A DNA stretch of 27,092 bases, taken from positions 1 through 27,092 of the forward strand of contig SKOZ01000018.1 of NCBI GenBank assembly GCA_007119795.1, written 5' to 3'. The first letter of the stretch is position 1. Every line of letters begins with the position of its first letter. Both the position numbers and the translations under genes were made by a program. The DNA is from Planctomycetales bacterium (lineage in GTDB: Bacteria; Planctomycetota; Planctomycetia; Pirellulales; Thermoguttaceae). The notes beneath the pieces were generated by a model, which did no database searches, was not told the origin of the DNA, and worked only from the letters and a program-made list of their open reading frames with translations. Positions 1-7,331 of the stretch are shown piece by piece.

Positions 1-618
1 GGCCGCGCCGCGGCCACCTGGTGCCGCCCGGCGGAACTCGAGGCCGCAGCGGTGGTCCTCCAGGGTTTCGCCGACGAGGCCGAGCTCGAAACCGAGCTGG
101 ACGACGTCCCGCTGCTGACGGCCGAGGCGGCCAGTGCGGGCGAGAACCTGGCAGCGGAAGTGGCCGCCGAGGTCGACCGCCGCATCGCCCGCGTCGCCCG
201 GCGGCGGAGCGGCCCGGTGACACGCTTCTTCTACGAGACGCTCCTCGTGGCGATGGTCGGCCTCCTGCTCTTCCGGCTGGGCAAGAACTTCTTCTACGAC
301 TCCTGGCTGGCCGAGATACCGGCGCCCGTCTTCGGCGTGGAGTTCTACGTCGCCGCGGTCTTCTGGCTCCTGGCCTGGTGCGGCCTCCTGCTCTGGGCCT
401 TCATGGGACGATTGCGGCGGGGACTCCGACGCGAGATCGCCGAGCTGGCCGAGCAGCAGCTCGTCCCGGCACCGGCCCGGGATCTTTTCGCCCATGTCGA
501 GGCCGAGTGCCGGCGGGTCGCCGACTTCCGGGAGGGGCTCGCCCGGCTCGCCCAGCGGGTTGCGGCCTTGCGGCGCGAACTGGCCCTCCCCGATGCCGCT
601 CTCGGCCGCCGCCGCTGA
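1..618 (+). CDS. C-terminal part of a two-TM membrane protein (5' end outside window)
   Basis: The reading frame is open from the first base of the window to a TGA at 616-618, so this is the last 205 codons of a longer gene. A GTG at 52 could be an internal start but has no clear ribosome site. The visible part has an acidic stretch, then two hydrophobic segments at about 228-282 (LLVAMVGLLLFRLG) and 342-402 (VAAVFWLLAWCGLLLWAFMG) separated by a short aromatic loop, then a charged helical tail rich in Arg, Glu and Ala. This resembles the membrane-anchoring tail of some planctomycete Era-like GTPases, but the GTPase motifs would lie upstream and cannot be seen, so that identity is only a guess. 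It reads in the same direction as the EIIA and receiver-like genes, 120 bp upstream of the first. Confidence 0.6.
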   Translation, partial: GRAAATWCRPAELEAAAVVLQGFADEAELETELDDVPLLTAEAASAGENLAAEVAAEVDRRIARVARRRSGPVTRFFYETLLVAMVGLLLFRLGKNFFYDSWLAEIPAPVFGVEFYVAAVFWLLAWCGLLLWAFMGRLRRGLRREIAELAEQQLVPAPARDLFAHVEAECRRVADFREGLARLAQRVAALRRELALPDAALGRRR

Positions 619-738
619 TCCGCTCGGCGCCGCGGCCCCTGGACAACGGAGCCGGCGGCAACCAAGATGATGGGTCTACGGCCCGGCGTGCGGCACTTCT
701 GGCATTCGTTTCGATGTATTCGGCGGCGGCAAGGACTC

Positions 739-1446
739 ATGGCGGAAGGCGATTTCGATATCGACGGCCTGGCGGCCTACCTGCACATCGCTCCGCAGCA
801 GGTGATGCGGTTGGCCGACCGCGGCAAGCTCCCCGGCCGCAAGGTGGCCGGCCAGTGGCGGTTCCACCGCGCCGACATCCACCACTGGCTGGAAACCCGG
901 ATCGGCGTCTCCTGCGAGGAGGAGCTGCTCGAGGTGGAGGGGGTGCTTCAGCGTGCGGCTCCTTCGGCGGCCGAGGAGGAGGTGTCGATTGCAGCCCTCC
1001 TGCCCATGGAGGCGATCGCCATCCCCCTCGCCGCCCGCACCAAGCCGTCGGTAATTCGCGACATGGTCGACCTGGTGACGGCCACCGGCCTCCTCTGGGA
1101 CCCGGAGAAAATGGCCGAGGCCGTCCGTTGCCGCGAGGAGCTCCACCCCACGGCGTTGGACAACGGCGTGGCCTTGCTCCACCCCCGACGCCCCATGGCG
1201 AGCATCCTCGGTGGGGCCGTCCTCGCCCTGGGACGCACACCGACGGGCATCCCCTTCGGGGGCAGCCGGGGGTTGCTGACGGATGTCTACTTCCTGATCT
1301 GTTCGGTGGACGATGCCGGGCATCTGCGCGTCCTGGCGCGGCTCAGCCGGCTGATCGGCGTTTCCGGATTCCTCGACCGCCTCCGCGACGTCGACTCGGC
1401 CGCATCGGCGCGCGCCTTGATCGCCGAAACGGAGCAGACGCTGTGA
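739..1446 (+). CDS. HTH (excisionase-type) - PTS EIIA-like fusion protein
   Basis: This 235-residue protein has two domains. Residues 5-55 form a MerR/excisionase-type winged HTH: an LAAYLHIAP helix, the RLADRGKLPGRKVAGQWRF turn and wing, and a RADIHHWLE helix. Residues about 85-235 are a fructose/mannitol/Ntr-type PTS EIIA domain. Its active-site region reads RCREELHPTALDNGVALLHP, with His148 in the position of the phosphorylated histidine. Classical EIIA(Ntr) receives phosphate from a PTS chain and regulates other proteins. Joining it to a DNA-binding domain suggests a phosphorylation-controlled transcription factor, which is inference. The ATG at 739 follows AAGGA with good spacing. An in-frame ATG pair at 667 would add 24 unconserved-looking residues and is less likely. 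The stop overlaps the next start (TGATG), so the two genes are translationally coupled. Confidence 0.85.
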   Translation: MAEGDFDIDGLAAYLHIAPQQVMRLADRGKLPGRKVAGQWRFHRADIHHWLETRIGVSCEEELLEVEGVLQRAAPSAAEEEVSIAALLPMEAIAIPLAARTKPSVIRDMVDLVTATGLLWDPEKMAEAVRCREELHPTALDNGVALLHPRRPMASILGGAVLALGRTPTGIPFGGSRGLLTDVYFLICSVDDAGHLRVLARLSRLIGVSGFLDRLRDVDSAASARALIAETEQTL

Positions 1447-2294
1447 TGGAAACCCGCGGAGCGGGCTCGCCGCTGCCGGTCCTCATGGTGGGCAACCCCC
1501 AACGCCGGGAGTTTCGCGAGGCGGCTGAAACCATCGGCCGCACCGCCGACCTCCGCATCGCGGCTACCCTCGCCGATGGGGAGACCCTGCTCGCCGAGGG
1601 CGGCTTCACCCCCGCGGTCCTGGTCCTCGCCCAGGCCTACCCCGGGCAGTTCGCGGCCGACGGCGTGGATCGGCTTCGCTCCTTGGCCCCGCTGGCCCGG
1701 GTGGTGGGACTCTTGGGGAGTTGGTGCGAGGGGGAGATGCGGACCGGTTTTCCGTGGCCGGCGGCCATCCGTCTCTACTGGCACCAATGGGAGCCCCGTT
1801 GGGAGAACGAGATGCGGCGGTTGCGTGCGGGGGTGGCCTCGTCGTGGGCCCTGCCGGTGACGGCCAGCGAAGAGGAGCGGGGTCTCTGCCAGGCGGAGTG
1901 CCGCGCCGCCGCGCCGCCGCGGTACGGCGGGGGCCTGGTGGTGGTGGCCGCGGCCGGCCTGGAGATGTACGAGCTGCTGGCGGCCGCTTGCCGGTATCGC
2001 GGGCTGGCCACGGCAAGAATCCGCCCCGACCGCTGCGCGGCGTCCCTGGCGTTCGACGGGGCCGCCGCCGCACTCTTCGATGCGTCGGACTTCTCCAGCA
2101 GCGAGGAGGCTGTTCTGGGCCGGCTGACCGAGTGCCTGCGGCCTGCGCCGGCGCTGGTGCTCCTCGATTTCCCTCGCGTCGAGGACGGCGACCGTGCCCG
2201 CGCCGCCGGCGCCGCCGCCATCCTCTCGAAACCTTTCTCTCTCGACGAGCTCGACTGGCATCTCGACCGGTTGCTTTCCGTCTCGGCCAGGTAG
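1446..2294 (+). CDS. Degenerate two-domain receiver-like protein
   Basis: This 282-residue protein starts at an ATG that shares one base with the TGA of the HTH-EIIA gene, so it is almost certainly in the same operon. The C-terminal half (about 163-280) has a response-regulator receiver pattern: a hydrophobic beta strand GGLVVVAAAG, a possible phosphoacceptor Asp212 in ALFDASD, a strand ALVLLDFP, and a C-terminal AGAAAILSKPF with the conserved Lys-Pro at 262-263. No output domain follows. The N-terminal half begins with a second receiver-like strand (VLMVGNP) but lacks the acidic pocket. It carries an unusual Trp-rich motif, GSWCEGEMRTGFPWP, then YWHQWEPRW at about 91-119. I know no function for it. 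The operon suggests that it works with the EIIA-HTH protein, perhaps as a phospho-partner. Confidence 0.7.
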   Translation: METRGAGSPLPVLMVGNPQRREFREAAETIGRTADLRIAATLADGETLLAEGGFTPAVLVLAQAYPGQFAADGVDRLRSLAPLARVVGLLGSWCEGEMRTGFPWPAAIRLYWHQWEPRWENEMRRLRAGVASSWALPVTASEEERGLCQAECRAAAPPRYGGGLVVVAAAGLEMYELLAAACRYRGLATARIRPDRCAASLAFDGAAAALFDASDFSSSEEAVLGRLTECLRPAPALVLLDFPRVEDGDRARAAGAAAILSKPFSLDELDWHLDRLLSVSAR

Positions 2295-2297
2295 GCA

Positions 2298-2777
2298 TCA
2301 CCCGGGACGGATGTGGAGGCGGCAGCAGCCGTCGCCGCCGGGCTGCCAGGTTTCGTTCTCAAAGGAAAACCCCGCTCCTTCGAAGAGCCCATTGTCGACG
2401 CGGGCGGCGATACGGCAGAGGGTGGCCACTTCCTCGTCCGGCAGGCCGGCCTCGAGCCAGGCGTCGCGGAGCGGGCAGCCGCGGAACTGGATGTCCAAGG
2501 AGCGGTCGTCGGCATGGAGGACCTCGGGCTGGAACATCCGCCCCTCGTCGGGAACGCCGCTGAGGAAGCGCTCCTGGAGTCCTGCCAGATCGGCGGGGGC
2601 CAGGTCGGCGTACTTGGCCCCCGACTGGCGGCCGCGGCGGTAGATGGCCCGGGCGAGAACCGCCTCCGCCCGTTCCGCCCCCAATTCGCTGCGGAGCTCG
2701 TCGTAGATCAAGTAGTAGATCATCGCCCGGTTCTTGTAGGCATCGTAAAGCTGGCGGCGGAGAGTCTCGGCAGACAT
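2298..2777 (-). CDS. L-2-amino-thiazoline-4-carboxylic acid hydrolase family protein
   Basis: This 159-residue cytoplasmic protein resembles the ATC hydrolase family, named for the enzyme that opens L-2-amino-thiazoline-4-carboxylate in bacterial L-cysteine synthesis. Most family members are uncharacterised. Visible family-like features are a helical N-terminus with an AMIYYLIYDELRSELG block, a central FRGCPLRDAWLEAGLP motif, the following LCRIAARVD segment, and a C-terminal GGDGCCRLHI strand. The ATG at 2777 is preceded by AGGAG at 8-9 nt, which fixes the start. A longer frame reaches 2960 but runs through the promoter region. The gene ends 3 bp from the convergent receiver-like gene. The substrate in this organism cannot be told from sequence. 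Confidence 0.7.
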   Translation of the reverse strand: MSAETLRRQLYDAYKNRAMIYYLIYDELRSELGAERAEAVLARAIYRRGRQSGAKYADLAPADLAGLQERFLSGVPDEGRMFQPEVLHADDRSLDIQFRGCPLRDAWLEAGLPDEEVATLCRIAARVDNGLFEGAGFSFENETWQPGGDGCCRLHIRPG

Positions 2778-2931
2778 GGTCGTGCTCCTGCGAGAGGGTG
2801 CGGCACCCAAAGGGGGTTGGCTAACGGCTCGGGGCCTTTCCGGCAGGCACAGGAAATGCGCGGGTCGTCCGCACACCCGGTCGTTCCCAGGCGGACCCCA
2901 TGCCGGTGTGCCGCCTGCCGGGGGTGCCGAC

Positions 2932-2960
2932 ATTCTCGCCGCAGAACCGCCGAATCGCAA
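2932..2960 (-). promoter_or_regulatory. Putative sigma-70-type promoter for the ATC hydrolase-like gene
   Basis: On the minus strand, TTGCGA (2960-2955), a 17-nt spacer and GAGAAT (2937-2932) match the -35/-10 layout at four of six bases each. The predicted start is near 2925, giving a leader of about 148 nt before the ATG at 2777. That leader contains an inverted repeat, CAGGCGG/CCGCCTG (2888-2894 and 2911-2917). Confidence 0.35.
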
Positions 2961-2973
2961 TCGGACGCGGGGG

Positions 2974-2997
2974 AAAAAATGCCGCCGCCGACCGGCA
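2974..2997 (-). terminator. Rho-independent terminator of the glycosyltransferase gene
   Basis: Three bases after the stop codon at 3000-3002, the minus strand reads TGCCG, an 8-nt loop, CGGCA, then six consecutive T residues (2979-2974). The stem is five perfect pairs directly abutting the T tract. It separates the glycosyltransferase gene from the promoter of the next minus-strand gene. Confidence 0.6.
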
Positions 2998-2999
2998 CC

Positions 3000-4802
3000 T
3001 CAAGGGCGAAGTGTGTTGCGGGGGCGTTCCGCCGTCTGGACGGCCTCGGCCGGGCGGCGCGCGAGGATGACCACCGTCTCATCGGGATGGAGGAAGCGCG
3101 GCTCGCGGGCCAGGATCTCGAACTGGCCGGGGAAGGCCTCGTGGATCTCGCCCTCGTACTTGTTCAAGGTGAGCACCTTCAGCGGCCCCTCCGCCGCCGC
3201 CTTCGCCGAAAGCTCGGCGAAACTCCCGCAGTGGGAGACGGGTTGCCCCGCGTAGTAGACGTAACTCTCGCGGAAGAAGCGGTAGGTGACCAGATCGCCG
3301 ACGTTTGCACCCCGGGCGTGGAAGGCGGCGAAGAGCTTGCGGCCGTCCTGGTGCCGGTCGACGCCGAGCGCCGCGAAGGCAAACACCGCCGTGACAAAGG
3401 CCGCCGAGGTTACTACGTACACGAAGAGCGTGGCCCGCGGCTGCAGCCGCTCCGAGAAGACCAGCCCCGCCAGGCCCCCGGCGAGGAGCAGCAGCCCGAC
3501 GAGCCCCAGCATCCACTCGCCGGGGACGAAGATCGACGCCACCACCGGCATGACCACCAATAGCCCTGCCCCCGCGAAAAAGAAGACGCCGGCGGCATAG
3601 CGCATCCAGACGCGGCTGAAGCGGGCCGGCTCGGCCATCCACTCGTCGATGAACAGGCCGGTGAGCATTGCCAGGGCGGGATAGGCGGGGAGGATGTAGT
3701 GGGGGAGCTTCATGGCGCAGACGGACCAGAAGATCATGAAGCCCCCGAACCAGGCAACGGCGAAGAGGACGGGCAGGCGCTGGGGATCGTCGTAGCGCAG
3801 GCGGCGGCAGGCCACGAGGATCGCCGGCCAAATGAAGATCGACCAGGGAAAGAAGCCGACGGCCACGGAGACGAGGTGGTACCAGACCGGGCCGGTATGG
3901 CCCAGGATGGGCTCGACGAACGGACCCAGGTTGTAATTGGTGAGGAAGTCGACGATCCAGGCACCGCCGGTCCGCAGCGTCACCAGGATGTACCAGGGCA
4001 GGGCCACGGCACCCACGACGGCCACCGCCGTAACCGGACGCATGCACCAGACGATGCGGCCGATGTTCGCCGGGGAGAAGAGCCGCAGCGCCCAAATCGC
4101 CCATGCGAGCCAGCGGCGTGGCGAGGCGACCGGCGCGCTCAGCGCCGGTCCAGTCGAAATCAGCAGGAAGAGCCCCATGACCACCACGGGGAGGATCACA
4201 CCGATCGGTCCCTTGGCCAGCACGGCCAGTCCCACCGCCGCGTAGCAGAGGGTGAACCAGATCCACGAGGCCGGCCAGAAGGGGACGGCGGTACGGTCAC
4301 CGCCGGCCGTCGCGTCCCCCTCGGCCGCCGCCTGCGCCTTTAGGGCACCGACGACGAGAAAGAACATCGCCAGGGCCGTGGCGAAGCCGAGGGCGGCGTC
4401 GACGGTGGCTGCCCGCGCCGAGATCGTGAAGATGATGTTCGAGGCCATGATGAGGCCGGCCCAAAAGCCCACCGCCGGGCGGAATAGAAGCCTCCCAATG
4501 TGGTAGGTGAGCAGTGCCGTGGCGATCCCGAAGACGGCGGAGAAGAAGCGGACGGCGAATTCGGTCTCGCCGAAGAGCGCCATTCCGGCCATCATGAGCC
4601 AGAACATCAGCGGCGGTTTGTCGGGAAACATCTCCCCGTTGAAGACGGGGACGACCCAATCGCCCCGGGCCAACATCTCCCGGGCACAGGCAGAGTAGAG
4701 GGCCTCGTCCATGTCCCACAATCCGGCGGCGCCCAGATTGGTGAAGAACACGACCGCGGCGACTAGAGCGATCAAAATCTGGTGGATGATCTGTTGGCGC
4801 AT
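3000..4802 (-). CDS. ArnT/PMT-type membrane glycosyltransferase
   Basis: This 600-residue polytopic inner-membrane protein belongs to the dolichyl-phosphate-mannose-protein/ArnT (GT-83-like) group. These enzymes move a sugar from a polyprenyl-phosphate donor to a periplasmic acceptor such as lipid A or protein. After the first TM helix (about 8-27) comes the diagnostic first periplasmic loop, GLWDMDEALYSACAREML, with acidic residues Asp30, Asp32 and Glu33, then GDWVVPVFNGEMFPDKPPL. About ten more hydrophobic segments follow, and a soluble C-terminal domain of about 120 residues begins near GVDRHQDGRKLFAAF. The ATG at 4802 is used because the upstream extension of the frame crosses the predicted promoter and has no family similarity. 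A weak AGGAAA lies 12-13 nt upstream. The acceptor is unknown. The neighbouring PAP2 gene would suit recycling of polyprenyl phosphate, but that is inference. Confidence 0.85.
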   Translation of the reverse strand: MRQQIIHQILIALVAAVVFFTNLGAAGLWDMDEALYSACAREMLARGDWVVPVFNGEMFPDKPPLMFWLMMAGMALFGETEFAVRFFSAVFGIATALLTYHIGRLLFRPAVGFWAGLIMASNIIFTISARAATVDAALGFATALAMFFLVVGALKAQAAAEGDATAGGDRTAVPFWPASWIWFTLCYAAVGLAVLAKGPIGVILPVVVMGLFLLISTGPALSAPVASPRRWLAWAIWALRLFSPANIGRIVWCMRPVTAVAVVGAVALPWYILVTLRTGGAWIVDFLTNYNLGPFVEPILGHTGPVWYHLVSVAVGFFPWSIFIWPAILVACRRLRYDDPQRLPVLFAVAWFGGFMIFWSVCAMKLPHYILPAYPALAMLTGLFIDEWMAEPARFSRVWMRYAAGVFFFAGAGLLVVMPVVASIFVPGEWMLGLVGLLLLAGGLAGLVFSERLQPRATLFVYVVTSAAFVTAVFAFAALGVDRHQDGRKLFAAFHARGANVGDLVTYRFFRESYVYYAGQPVSHCGSFAELSAKAAAEGPLKVLTLNKYEGEIHEAFPGQFEILAREPRFLHPDETVVILARRPAEAVQTAERPRNTLRP

Positions 4803-5110
4803 CGGGCTGAGTTTCCTATAAGACGCCCTTGAAGAACGGCGCGGGGTGCCATGGAACGACGCGGCAAGGCCGGGCGACGCCGGGCACCCGAACGAACGGC
4901 CGGCGAGTCTAGGACGACGTCGAGGATTTCGCAACAGCAATTTTCTCGGCGCAGTCCCCCCTGATGGCCGATGACATAAGGCTCGAAGCGACGCCATCCT
5001 TGATGGGGCCGTGCGGAAATGGCCGGGCGCCGTTCTTGTGAGCTTTTTTGGGACGTTTAGTTGTGATTCATCACCGTTCACCGGACGACAGGAAGTCGCG
5101 GCAGGCGCCG
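4803..5110. other. Divergent intergenic region between glycosyltransferase and PAP2 genes
   Basis: This 308-bp gap holds the predicted promoter of the glycosyltransferase gene. It also has a 6-bp inverted repeat (GATGGC at 4963, GCCATC at 4993) and a T-rich stretch near 5044-5058 ahead of the PAP2 gene. No convincing plus-strand promoter, RNA gene or small ORF was found. Confidence 0.5.
4906..4934 (-). promoter_or_regulatory. Putative sigma-70-type promoter for the glycosyltransferase gene
   Basis: The minus strand carries TTGCGA (4934-4929), exactly 17 nt, then TAGACT (4911-4906). Transcription would begin near 4899, leaving about 97 nt of leader. The -35 hexamer is identical to the one predicted upstream of the ATC hydrolase-like gene. 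Confidence 0.4.
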
Positions 5111-5896
5111 ATGCCGCCGAGCACCGCAGCCGTCGATAGGGCGCCGCCGGCGCCCTTCCAGAGAACGGTGTGGTGGTCGCTGGCGGCGATTGCCCTGATC
5201 CTCTTGGGAGGGGCGGCCTTTGTTGTGGATTGCCGGTTGGCCCTCTGGTCCTTGGAGGGCAGGTGGCCGCGGCTGGTCCGGGAACTCTTGACCGTGTCGG
5301 AATCCTTCGGGCACGGGATGGGGGTCTTCCTGATCCTGGTGACCCTGGGAGTGCTCGATCCATCGCGGCGGTGGGCACTCCCACGAGTGGCGGCACTATC
5401 GCTGGGAGCCGGTATTCTGGCCAACGTGATCAAGCTGCTCATCGTGCGGACCAGGCCCCGGGCATTCGGCTTCGAGGGGGACGTCTGGACGACCTTCGGA
5501 TCCTGGTTTCCCCTCGCCTCGGCGGGGAGCGGCGGGCAGAGTTTCCCCTCCGGGCACACGGCCACTGCCGTAGGCCTGGCTATCGCTCTCTCCTGGCTCT
5601 ATCCGCGGGGGCGCTACCTCTTCGCGGTACTGGCCGTGCTGGTGGCCCTGCAGCGGATCCAGTCGGGGTCGCATTATCTCAGCGACACGCTTGTTTCCGC
5701 CGGCCTGGCGATCATCCTCGGGTTGGCCCTCTTCCATGTCGGCCCGGCCGGGCGCTGGTTTGCCCGGCGCGAGGCACGTTGGCGAGGGCGATGGCGGGTT
5801 CGGCAGGCCGAAAAGTCTGGCGAAGATAGGCGAGGCGGCGAAGAGCGGCACAGGCGGGCCTTCGAGATCGGCGAGCCGCGGCGAAAGATCGCCTGA
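5111..5896 (+). CDS. PAP2-superfamily phosphatase (membrane)
   Basis: This 261-residue membrane protein belongs to the type 2 phosphatidic acid phosphatase family, which removes phosphate from lipid phosphates such as undecaprenyl pyrophosphate or phosphatidylglycerol phosphate. All three catalytic motifs are intact: KLLIVRTRP (K108 to P116), PSGH (146-149, catalytic His149) and R182-x5-H188-x3-D192. There are five or six TM helices, the first at about 21-39. The tail after residue 215 is Arg/Glu rich and probably cytoplasmic. The start is uncertain: an ATG at 5111 has only a distant AGGAAG, while a GTG at 5063 and a TTG at 5048 are also in frame. The substrate is not set by sequence. Confidence 0.82.
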   Translation: MPPSTAAVDRAPPAPFQRTVWWSLAAIALILLGGAAFVVDCRLALWSLEGRWPRLVRELLTVSESFGHGMGVFLILVTLGVLDPSRRWALPRVAALSLGAGILANVIKLLIVRTRPRAFGFEGDVWTTFGSWFPLASAGSGGQSFPSGHTATAVGLAIALSWLYPRGRYLFAVLAVLVALQRIQSGSHYLSDTLVSAGLAIILGLALFHVGPAGRWFARREARWRGRWRVRQAEKSGEDRRGGEERHRRAFEIGEPRRKIA

Positions 5897-5973
5897 GTGG
5901 CCCGACCGGGCTGGCATAGACACGGGCTGCCGGCTCTTGTCGGGAACGAGATCTTTGCGTGCCACGCACAGGG

Positions 5974-7072
5974 TCACGCACTGACCGACACGGCGTCTTC
6001 GGCGACCCGTTCACCGCCGCGCGCAGCAAACGGGGCAGCCGCCTCTTCGCCTTCGGCACCGGGCTCGAAGAACGTCGGCTCGATGACGCGCATCGATCGC
6101 CATCGCCCCTGCAGGAAGCGGACGAGGAAGATCACGCCGACAACCAGGATCCACAAGGATCCCCAGCATGGGCACGAAGGCCAGGCTGTTGACGTTGAGC
6201 GCCAGGGTGGTGGCGGCCATGGCCTCTTCGCCGAGCCGGCCCACGAGGAGCAGCAGGATGGCGAAGGCGGCGACCTCGACGACCATCTGCAGCCCGTTGG
6301 GGCCGCCGTAGCGGAGAATCCGCTTCAGCAGGTTTGGATCGAGGACGCGGCCCGAGACAATCTGGTACTTGTCGCGGTAGACGGAACGGTGCACCAGCAG
6401 CGCGTAGACGGCCACCTTGCCCCACTGGGCGACCACCGTCGCCCAGGCGGCTCCCTCGATTCCCCAAGCGGGGAAGCCCCAGTGGCCGAAGATCCAGGCG
6501 TAGTCGAGCAGTCCGTTGAGCAGCGAGGCCGAGGAATCGACAACCATCACCACCCGCATCTCGCCGCGGCCAGTGAAGAAGGCCGCCAGGGCGGTGCTGA
6601 TTACCATGGCCCCGGCCCCGAAGGCGAGGACGCGATAATAGGCGCTCTCGGCAGCGAGCAACTCGCCGCTGTGCCCCACCGCGGCAAACAGCCAGTGGGC
6701 CACCGGAACGGAGAGGAGAAACAGCGGCGCCACTCCCAGGCCGATCCAGACTCCCTGCCAGACGCAACGGCCCACGCGCTCGGACCGCCCCGCCCCTTCG
6801 TACTGGGCGACGAAGGTGTTCACGTACGAGGCCACGCCCAGCGGCAGGCAGGCCAGGGCGAAGAGGAGCATGCCGGCGGGCATGGCCGCGGCCATCGCCG
6901 TCGTCGAGTGCCAGAGGAGGAACATGCGGTCGACGAAGTGCATCACCGACCACGAGGCCGTCGAGACGATCAGCGGCAGCGCCATCAGCAGCACCTGTCG
7001 CCCCCCGGCGGGGCGCAGCCACCACCATCGCACGAGGTGCGGCAGCGCTAAGGACCGCGAAGAAGGCTTCAT
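5974..7072 (-). pseudogene. MATE-family exporter, internally deleted and frameshifted
   Basis: The first frame runs from the ATG at 7072 (GGAG 6-9 nt upstream). It encodes a normal-looking multidrug and toxin extrusion N-terminal half: LMALPLIVSTASWSVMHFVD, the second-helix GMLLFALA region, and the repeat-2 start GGPNGLQMVVEVAAF, to NVNSLAFVPMLGI. After about 6165 this frame becomes Arg/Cys-rich nonsense and stops at 6011. A different minus-strand frame from about 6155 to 5974 encodes LWILVVGVIFLVRF and GRWRSMRVIEP, which looks like the last TM helix and C-terminus of the same family. Roughly 120-150 residues that should lie between (about TM8-TM11) are absent. The join falls on a direct repeat AGGATCC (6146-6152 and 6156-6162). 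The product should not transport. An assembly collapse is an alternative explanation. Confidence 0.75.
6146..6162. repeat. Direct repeat AGGATCC at the MATE deletion junction
   Basis: AGGATCC occurs at 6146-6152 and again at 6156-6162, separated by ACA. This is exactly where the MATE coding frame switches and a long segment is missing. Short direct repeats are common at recombinational deletion points and at assembly errors. Confidence 0.6.
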
Positions 7073-7135
7073 AATACGCTCCATTATTCCGATCGCTGAT
7101 TGGACCGACTAGAGGCAGGGGAGGTTCGGGCCATT

Positions 7136-7227
7136 CCGCCGCCACGGCGGCGGCTCGCGGGTTTCTGTCGCGGATGGGTGGGCATCCGCCCCCAGAAAGA
7201 GGGGATGTTCTCGGGGGTTTTCACCCC
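7136..7227. other. Cluster of four hairpins between the MATE remnant and feoA
   Basis: Four inverted repeats follow each other: CCGCCGCC/GGCGGCGG (7136-7153), GCGGATG/CATCCGC with a 6-nt loop (7170-7189), CCCC/GGGG (7190-7204), and GGGGT/ACCCC (7214-7227). The last has a GAAA tetraloop when read on the minus strand. None has a T tract, so they are not typical intrinsic terminators. Read on the minus strand they would lie in the 5' leader of the MATE gene; read on the plus strand they lie upstream of the feo promoter. The rest of the 7073-7331 gap holds only the feo control sites. Confidence 0.4.
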
Positions 7228-7236
7228 GGCGCCGCC

Positions 7237-7265
7237 TTGCGGACCACGGGAGCGATACTTAGAAT
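7237..7265 (+). promoter_or_regulatory. Putative feoAB promoter
   Basis: TTGCGG (7237-7242), a 17-nt spacer and TAGAAT (7260-7265, five of six matches to the -10 consensus) form a good sigma-70-type promoter. Initiation would be near 7272, immediately before the Fur box, so bound repressor would block early transcription. Confidence 0.5.
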
Positions 7266-7276
7266 GGAGGACGCTT

Positions 7277-7291
7277 TGAGAATGATTCTCA
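7277..7291. promoter_or_regulatory. Fur box (7-1-7) controlling feoAB
   Basis: TGAGAATGATTCTCA is a perfect 7-1-7 inverted repeat (TGAGAAT, centre G, ATTCTCA). It differs from the classical TGATAATNATTATCA Fur site by one symmetrical base pair in each arm. It lies 41 bp upstream of the feoA start and just downstream of the predicted -10. This fits iron-dependent repression of ferrous iron uptake. Confidence 0.75.
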
Positions 7292-7331
7292 GTCCCGCCT
7301 CCCTACCCCTCAATGCTTCGCGGAGTGCCCC

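Noticed and set aside
21..1445. Upstream extension of the receiver-like gene to position 21
   Set aside because: The extension runs out of frame through two recognisable genes and is Arg/Pro-rich; the start at 1446 fits operon coupling.
5897..5973. Possible tRNA or small RNA in the gap between PAP2 and MATE
   Set aside because: No T-loop GTTCRA, acceptor pairing or terminator could be found.
5897..7051. A 384-codon plus frame antisense to the MATE remnant
   Set aside because: His/Gly/Glu-rich shadow of membrane-protein codons; the minus strand carries clear MATE sequence.
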